A stretch of DNA of 64,000 nt from assembly GCF_000224145.3 (NCBI RefSeq), contig NW_004190416.2, positions 420,415 to 484,414 of the forward strand. The letters are read 5' to 3'. Source of the stretch: Ciona intestinalis (Eukaryota > Chordata > Ascidiacea > Phlebobranchia > Cionidae). Under the pieces are notes generated by a model. The model made no database searches. It was not told the origin of the DNA and saw only the letters and a program-made list of their open reading frames with translations. Of this stretch, positions 59,001 through 64,000 are shown piece after piece. Within the stretch, counting starts at the first letter, position 1; each line of letters begins with the position of its first letter. The position numbers and the translations under genes are program-made.

Positions 59001-62000
59001 CATCGAGTAATGTAATCTACCATAAGAGCCATTGAGATGCACTACACATGGATAAACTGACTCCGAGTTCCAAACTTGCTTATGGCTTCGCAGAAAAATC
59101 TTTTAAACTTAAAAATCTTTTAAGTTAAATCGCTAAAAACTGGTCTAATATAGTTGTTTGGGCTAAGTGTTTCATTTTATTCTCTTTTATCTTTCCATTC
59201 GGTAGTAAACTAAGAATATTTTCCATTAACCTAAGTATTTTACGAAATACAGAGCTAATATATATAGCGCGTTTTAACGACTGTCGTTTTTCACCCCGCA
59301 AGTGCTTGTTATTATACTACAATAAATATATTATAAATATTGTATTTTTTTGGTTAATTTTTTTTCTCTTCGTTTTTTTAGAATTTGATTTTTGTTATTC
59401 TTATCGAAGAGATAAATATAATTGTTTTCGGATTTTTACACTTTTAGGAGATGTTGTTTTGCGGCTGTATAAACTTTTCATTTTATTTGTTTCAGGGTTT
59501 TGTTGTTTTTTAAGTTTGCTTGGTTTTAATTTAAAGATGGAATTCTCAAACCAGGCAGTATAACCCATTAGCAAGTTACCAATCTCCGATTGTGTTTGCT
59601 TTCCTCTTGTGCTAATTTGTCAATGGCAAGCAGTGGTTCTTCCTTGGCAGATAATGTTACAGCTCCTCACGCAGGTGACTAGTGACTACTCCAATGCAGA
59701 GACCGACGTGTTTGTAAATTACTTGAACAAACCAATGAAAAAGAGATCAGTCCCTTTGATGTACCGCCGCCCGTTGGAGTGCTTTACACACACTTCGAGT
59801 TTACAAGTCCCATCAACACATTAAGGATCTGCTTTGTTGTCAAACACCTTCTTATTATAATTATCGATTCATGAAAAGTTAAATTTAGTTCCCAGGACGT
59901 TTTTAGAACATGCTGCGTCATCTTGATATGCCACTCAAGAGCTCTTGTAGAAACATCAGGCTATTAATGGCTTATAAGCGACCATGCTTAGCGTGGTATC
60001 TAGACTGAAGTGGTTTTTATGGTTGGACTTTTCACGGGGGTTTCTTGCTCTTTTGCCTGCGCAGATTTTGCAGAAACTATTCGTAAACATAGCGACTGGT
60101 TTCGTTGTAAAATCTTGATAACTTAACTTCAATGGTGTGGTCTAAATTACCGTATGGTGAAGAGTAAAATGGGTTTGTTTAAACTCTTGCCGTTGTATTG
60201 GTCGCATATATCGATTGAATGTGAAATGGTATAAAAAAATACCCGATTTCAAAAAGACCCCTTTTTTGGCGGATCTTTTTATGTGAATTAAGAACAGACA
60301 CCATATATAGTAGTGTGGGGTAATATGGGATACCGTTAGCAACGAAATATTTCCGATTAGGTTATGAAACAATTAACAACGCTCTTTTAGAATCGCGAGG
60401 ATATTGTTATATAGCTCTGTAAATATTCGTTTATTACTATCAAATGGAATGAGAAAATAGAATGAAAACGTGGACCATCTTACCCCACTTTTATATGCCT
60501 GTTTGATTTTATTCTAAAAGTGATTAAGTGTTTCCGTTTTCGTGGATTGTCCGTATGCACCTTTAAATATTCACGGAATGCAGGGAAACCAGACTTTAAA
60601 AATCACTTTAGTTCGACGCCTACCATTTGTAACTCAACCCACGGTGCCACCTTGCTGAGTAACTAACACTTTTCGCAAAACTAACCGGAAAATCATTAAT
60701 TACGAAAATGCGAATTGCTATAAATGGAACAAAGTTTTATTTGCGGCGGAAATTTAATTCCTGTCGCGTAAATTAAGAAAAACAATTCAGCAAATTTTGC
60801 ATGAAATATTCTACCATATAAGACTGGATTGGAGCAGATATTTCTCGATTGTCGTTCATCGCTATTTTCGCTGCCTCTTCCCACTTGTACGGATTACCTC
60901 ATATGGGTTTTAAGCTTTTGATTACGGGGTTGTCGCCCTCCGCTTTGATGGTTGCCACTTGACAATCCGTGTCAAGAAAACAACAATTAAAGTTACACAC
61001 TCCTTTTTATAAGTTGCAATTCCAGATTGGCTCAAATCCCATTTACGACAACGATTGTTACTGTTTGTTACGTCATAATGCTCCTTGATAGTGTAATATA
61101 TATACGTGGTAACTCGCAAGCGGGCACGAGGTGTATGAAACTGAACACCCATGTTATAAGACCGTCGTCGCCCCGCCATGCACGGATAAACAAGTTATAC
61201 ACAATTGTTCAATATAGATTATGCAAATAAAAATTATTTAAAATATGTTTTAATGACTAACGTAACTTACTCCCCCCAAAAATGTGACGCAATTTATTAA
61301 TGACGTATAGCTAATCGATAACGTATTATTCCAGGTCATTTCCTAGGCAACGGATCCGTCATAGATTATCTCACTAAGGAAGGATACGAGATCGAACGAG
61401 TTGAAGCCGATTTCGGTCCAAGGTTTGCGTTTGTGCTTACACAAATATTTGAGCTGTTATTGCAATATCTTTCGGCATTAAATGTTTTATAAACAATCGA
61501 ATAAATGAATGTAACTTATTTATCCTAACATGGCGGGGCTACGACAGTTCTGTTTCATACACCTCATGCCCGCTTACAAGTTACCATGAATGTAACCTAT
61601 TTATCCTCGCGGGACGGAGCAACGACATTCGTTATAAATGGGTGTTCTTTTTTATACATTTCGTGTTCACTTACCAGTTACCGCGTATGTATTTTTGTGG
61701 GGATATTTAAGAAAAGTTTGTTTAATACGAATTTGTTAAAATTTATTTGATTTCTTCAGAGCGCACAAAGTTGTCGATGTGACGTCATTGCCAATGACGT
61801 GGAAACGGGAAAATCCCCCTCGGAAGCATAAAAGACAAGGAGGACGGAAGACGAGACAAAAGTATTTATTTTTTTATTATAAAAGAGATATTATTACTGC
61901 TTCCACAGTTCTCCAGTGTGTATGTATAAATTTGGGGCCTTTTTTGAAGAAAATTTTTGTTTTTTTTCTATTTTGTCTAAGTAATTTTACTTTTTTGTTA

Positions 62001-63197
62001 ATATAGTAGATTGGGGTATAGAATGATCCGTTTATTCTATTTTATCTTTTTATTTGGTAGAAAAAATAAATATTTTCAGACTTAGAATAGAAATATGCCC
62101 CCAGTACTATACTTGGGGATTTACATAAAAGCGAAATTTTCCTAAACTATTTTTTATCTTCTAGTCGGAAATCTGGCGAGCGACGACGTAGCAAGTCACG
62201 TGGTTTGAGACGCCGAACAAAGAAAAAAAAGAATCGTTCTCGAAATGATGACGTATTTAGTGAGGTCAAAAATATTCAAAATCTTTGGGTAAACCAAGCA
62301 GAAGAGAGGTACGTAGCATTATTGAGAATTTAGCAACCACGTTTTTTACACACTTTTACTCAAGTCCTTTTTACCAGCAGTAGCGTGTTTTAACGACTGT
62401 CGTTTTGTTTGCCTGTTTTTAAACATGTCGTAATATTTCTTAGATAGATATCATTTTTTATGCCGAGTTACAATTTAATAAGGATACGGTTATATAATTC
62501 TGTAATTTTTATTCCTACTATCAAATAGGACGATAAAAGGGAATAAAAGCATTGATCATCTTGCCCAAATCTAATATATGAAGAATAAAGCACCCTAAAA
62601 TAGTTTTTTTTTAAGTTTTCTTTTAAAAAGATCATTTTAAAATGTTTTATAACAATAGTTTCGTTTGAATAACGTTTGTTTTATCTATTTAGATTTGATG
62701 ATGATTCGTACTTCCGATATTACCCGGGTGCATTCCTGGATTCGGTAGATTCGCGATCTCATATTCGAATCGTCAATCGGTTGCCAACGCCTGCTTATGA
62801 CGTCACAGAAAGAAACAATCTGGATTCCATATTCAAATTTAATTGGACACCATTTGACGGCAGCGAAGAAAATTATTTGTCCACTAGGCAGCGCTATAGG
62901 CCATACACAGGATATGACGTCATGAATATAAGGTCAGACAATTGGAGCGATGACGCCAATAGCGGGCGTCGTTCCACAACACAAAACAATGCTTTGGTTA
63001 TGACGTCATTAAGCGTTTTACTTGTGTCGATTATCGTGAGCTTTCTCACTGACGTCATATGGATGGATTATGACGTAACAACAGCGAACAAACATAAGTC
63101 GTTTCCTCCCGAACTTTCTGGTCGTATTTGTGATAATCGAATATTGCAAAGCCGGTCAAAACAAATTATTTCTCCCGTTGCTGACGTAAATTTTTAA
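50022..63197 (+). CDS. Tiki: TIKI (TRABD2) family Wnt metalloprotease, copy 2
   Basis: Ten exons: 50022-50111, 52080-52193, 52475-52685, 53587-53819, 54155-54301, 54602-54818, 61335-61422, 61760-61861, 62165-62308 and 62693-63197. All are in phase and give 616 residues. A signal peptide ([20 protein letters not shown]) is followed by the TraB-fold protease domain with both motifs intact: FGTIH (about 50-53) and FGAGHFLG (336-339). [19 protein letters not shown] and NGLNISQ are present. Two possible N-glycosylation sites (NIS, NHT) lie at the exon 4/5 border. Exons 8-9 encode a strongly basic linker ([16 protein letters not shown]) much longer than in copy 1. A transmembrane helix near residues 549-569 precedes a tail of about 47 residues, so this copy looks like a type I membrane protein. 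Intron 6 is 6.5 kb and contains the N gap, so an unseen exon there is possible but not needed. Confidence 0.96.
50420..50583 (+). mobile_element. Repeat A, about two units
   Basis: A left-truncated unit followed by a complete one, in TIKI copy 2 intron 1, ending in ATTCATTCATTTA. Confidence 0.7.
50865..50955. repeat. Repeat C unit
   Basis: GGGCCAGATCTGGCCTGTAT to AAGACCTCACCCTTATAAAA. Confidence 0.65.
51196..51387. mobile_element. Repeat B MITE, complete
   Basis: Runs from TATAGTAGGATGGGGGAAGA to CCCCCCACCCTACTATATA, in TIKI copy 2 intron 1. Confidence 0.85.
51792..51987. mobile_element. Repeat B MITE, complete
   Basis: Runs from TATAGTAGGGTGGGGGAAGT to TTCCCCCACTCTACTATAT, about 90 bp upstream of TIKI copy 2 exon 2. 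Confidence 0.85.
52215..52412. mobile_element. Repeat B MITE in TIKI copy 2 intron 2
   Basis: Runs from ATATAGTAGGGTGGGGTAAA to TTTTACAACCGAGTACTATA. It fills most of the 281-bp intron. Confidence 0.8.
52705..52790. repeat. Repeat C, reverse unit
   Basis: TTAGGCCAGAGTTGGCCCAT within 80 bp of the exon 3 donor of TIKI copy 2. Confidence 0.65.
53487..53564 (+). repeat. 18-bp tandem repeat just before TIKI copy 2 exon 4
   Basis: TTTTCTAGGCTTAAACTC repeated about three times, then two shortened units, ending about 20 bp before the acceptor at 53586. Most units contain a T-rich TCTAG, an acceptor-like signal. Confidence 0.85.
53993..54062 (+). mobile_element. Repeat A, truncated
   Basis: Left part only (GGTAACTTGTAAGCGAGCAC to CGGTGTTATAAC), in intron 4 of TIKI copy 2. 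Confidence 0.65.
54945..55138. mobile_element. Repeat B MITE
   Basis: Runs from AGTAAGTAGGGGTAAGATGG to ATCTTACCCCACAGTACT. Confidence 0.7.
55227..55276. other. Assembly gap of 50 Ns
   Basis: Exactly 50 unknown bases in intron 6 of TIKI copy 2. The round number suggests a placeholder, so true spacing may differ. Confidence 0.95.
55930..56020. repeat. Repeat C unit, degenerate
   Basis: TTGGCCAACTCTGGTATAAA followed by CTATGGCGTGCTTCGTTGCG. Confidence 0.55.
56205..56406. mobile_element. Repeat B MITE, complete
   Basis: Runs from TATATAGTAGGTTGAGGGAG to TCTCCCTCATCCTACTATAT. Confidence 0.8.
56410..57440. other. Unassigned part of TIKI copy 2 intron 6
   Basis: About 1 kb without recognised repeats and more CpG-rich than the flanks, especially 56700-57400. 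Open frames of 86 and 66 codons exist on the minus strand but have no splice support and no family I recognise. It could hold regulatory DNA. Confidence 0.35.
57446..57641. mobile_element. Repeat B MITE, complete
   Basis: Runs from AATAGTAGAGTAGGGGAAGA to CTTTCCCCACCCTACTTTA. Confidence 0.8.
57868..58110 (-). mobile_element. Repeat A reverse pair split by a GAAT microsatellite
   Basis: Two reverse units flank about 18 GAAT repeats (57958-58029). The minus-strand open frame reading IHSFIHSF is the translated microsatellite. Confidence 0.8.
60304..60494. mobile_element. Repeat B MITE
   Basis: Runs from TATATAGTAGTGTGGGGTAA to CATCTTACCCCACTTTTATA. Confidence 0.75.
61103..61198 (+). mobile_element. 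Repeat A element
   Basis: Direct unit, GTGGTAACTCGCAAGCGGGC to GCACGGATAAACAAGTTATA, about 140 bp before TIKI copy 2 exon 7. Confidence 0.75.
61505..61697 (-). mobile_element. Repeat A, two reverse units
   Basis: Reverse pair in TIKI copy 2 intron 7, about 60 bp before exon 8. Confidence 0.7.
62003..62115. mobile_element. Repeat B, decayed fragment
   Basis: ATAGTAGATTGGGGTATAGA and internal sequence only. A second decayed fragment lies at about 62470-62580. Confidence 0.5.
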
Positions 63198-63334
63198 TTT
63201 TTTTAGCATTTTTTGTAACAATCACTGTTATTTTGTATATTTGTGTGGCTGGTCCACATTTTTACTACCCGTTGTTTTATATTAGACAAGAAGTCAAACT
63301 GAGTTTTTGATAAACATTTATACTTGTTGAAAGT

Positions 63335-64000
63335 TAAAAATGCTGTTGCTAAGGACAAAATATGGTTGCTAGGGACAAATTATGACTAAAAATATGGTTG
63401 CTTGGGACAAATTATATGGTTGCTAGGGACACATTATATGGTTGCTAGGGACTAAATACAGGTAAAAATGCCGTTGCTAGGGACAAATATGGTTGCTAGG
63501 GACAAATTATATGGTTGCTAGGGACAAAATACGGTTAAAAATGCCGTTGCTAGGGACAAAATATGGTTGCTAGGGACAAAATATGGTTGCTAGGGACAAA
63601 ATACGGTTAAAAATGTCATTGCTAAGGACAAAATATGGTTGCTAGGGACAAAATACGGTTAAAAATGCCGTTGCTAGGGACAAAATATGGTTGCTAGGGA
63701 CAAATTATATGGTTGCTAGGGACAAAATACGGTTAAAAATGCCGTTGCTAAGGACAAAATATGGTTGCTAGGGACAAAATATGGTTAAAAATGCCGAAAT
63801 ACGGTAAAAATATGGTTGCTAGGACAAAATATATGGTTGCTAGGGACAAAATACGGTTAAAAATGCCGTTGCTTAGGACAAAATATGGTTGCTAGGGACA
63901 AATACTAATGCCGTTGCTAGGGACAAAATATGGTTGCTAGGGACAAATTATATGGTTGCTAGGGACAAAATACGGTTAAAATGCCGTTGCTCAGACATAT
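63335..64000 (+). repeat. Higher-order minisatellite downstream of TIKI copy 2
   Basis: The basic unit is about 20 bp, ATGGTTGCTAGGGACAAAAT, interspersed with ACGGTTAAAAATGCCGTTGC blocks to give larger composite units. It starts about 140 bp after the TIKI copy 2 stop and runs past the window end. Confidence 0.95.

Noticed and set aside
1..64000. tRNA, rRNA or transposase genes
   Set aside because: No cloverleaf with A/B box pairs, rRNA core sequence or transposase reading frame was recognised. The repeats appear to be non-autonomous. A covariance-model scan was not possible here.

Overview
The window looks like nuclear DNA of a sea squirt, most likely Ciona (intestinalis/robusta type). Three things point there: AT-rich sequence with small GT-AG exons in short introns, proteins that align along their length with chordate orthologues, and heavy loading with short MITE-like repeats. 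One 50-base N gap (55227-55276) and one single N (20341) mark it as a draft assembly. No bacterial, viral, CRISPR, rRNA or tRNA features were seen. All exons were placed by eye from splice consensus, reading phase and recalled human orthologue sequences; nothing was aligned by computer.

Layout. (1) 1-2239: repeat-rich intergenic DNA with a perfect 13-bp inverted repeat. (2) 2440-8148, minus strand: a TMEM26 family gene of six exons, about 400 residues. (3) 8149-10308: head-to-head intergenic region. (4) 10309-30421, plus strand: RICTOR, the defining scaffold subunit of mTORC2, in about 34 exons and about 1,750 residues, with one unresolved junction (exon 30/31) and an uncertain 5' end. (5) 30422-34968: intergenic repeats and an NRF1-like palindrome. 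(6) 34969-44232 and 50022-63197, plus strand: two tandem TIKI (TRABD2) genes encoding membrane-anchored Wnt-inactivating metalloproteases of the TraB/PrgY fold, in 9 and 10 exons. Between them lies 5.8 kb with two unexplained open exon-like islands. (7) From about 63335 to the window end: a higher-order minisatellite.

The genes do not form one pathway or operon. RICTOR acts in intracellular growth-factor signalling, TIKI acts outside the cell on Wnt ligands, and TMEM26 has no established molecular function.

The most notable signals are: patchy gene conversion between the two TIKI copies, with exon 2 identical over 114 bp while exon 5 and most intron sequence diverged; changes in TIKI copy 1 at the second GxxH motif and in membrane anchoring; apparent loss of the zinc-binding residues in RICTOR; a large excess of the palindrome TGACGTCA outside RICTOR, with only CpG-decayed forms noticed inside it; and a MITE family of about 25 copies, carrying a forkhead-like motif, that is absent from the 20-kb RICTOR gene.
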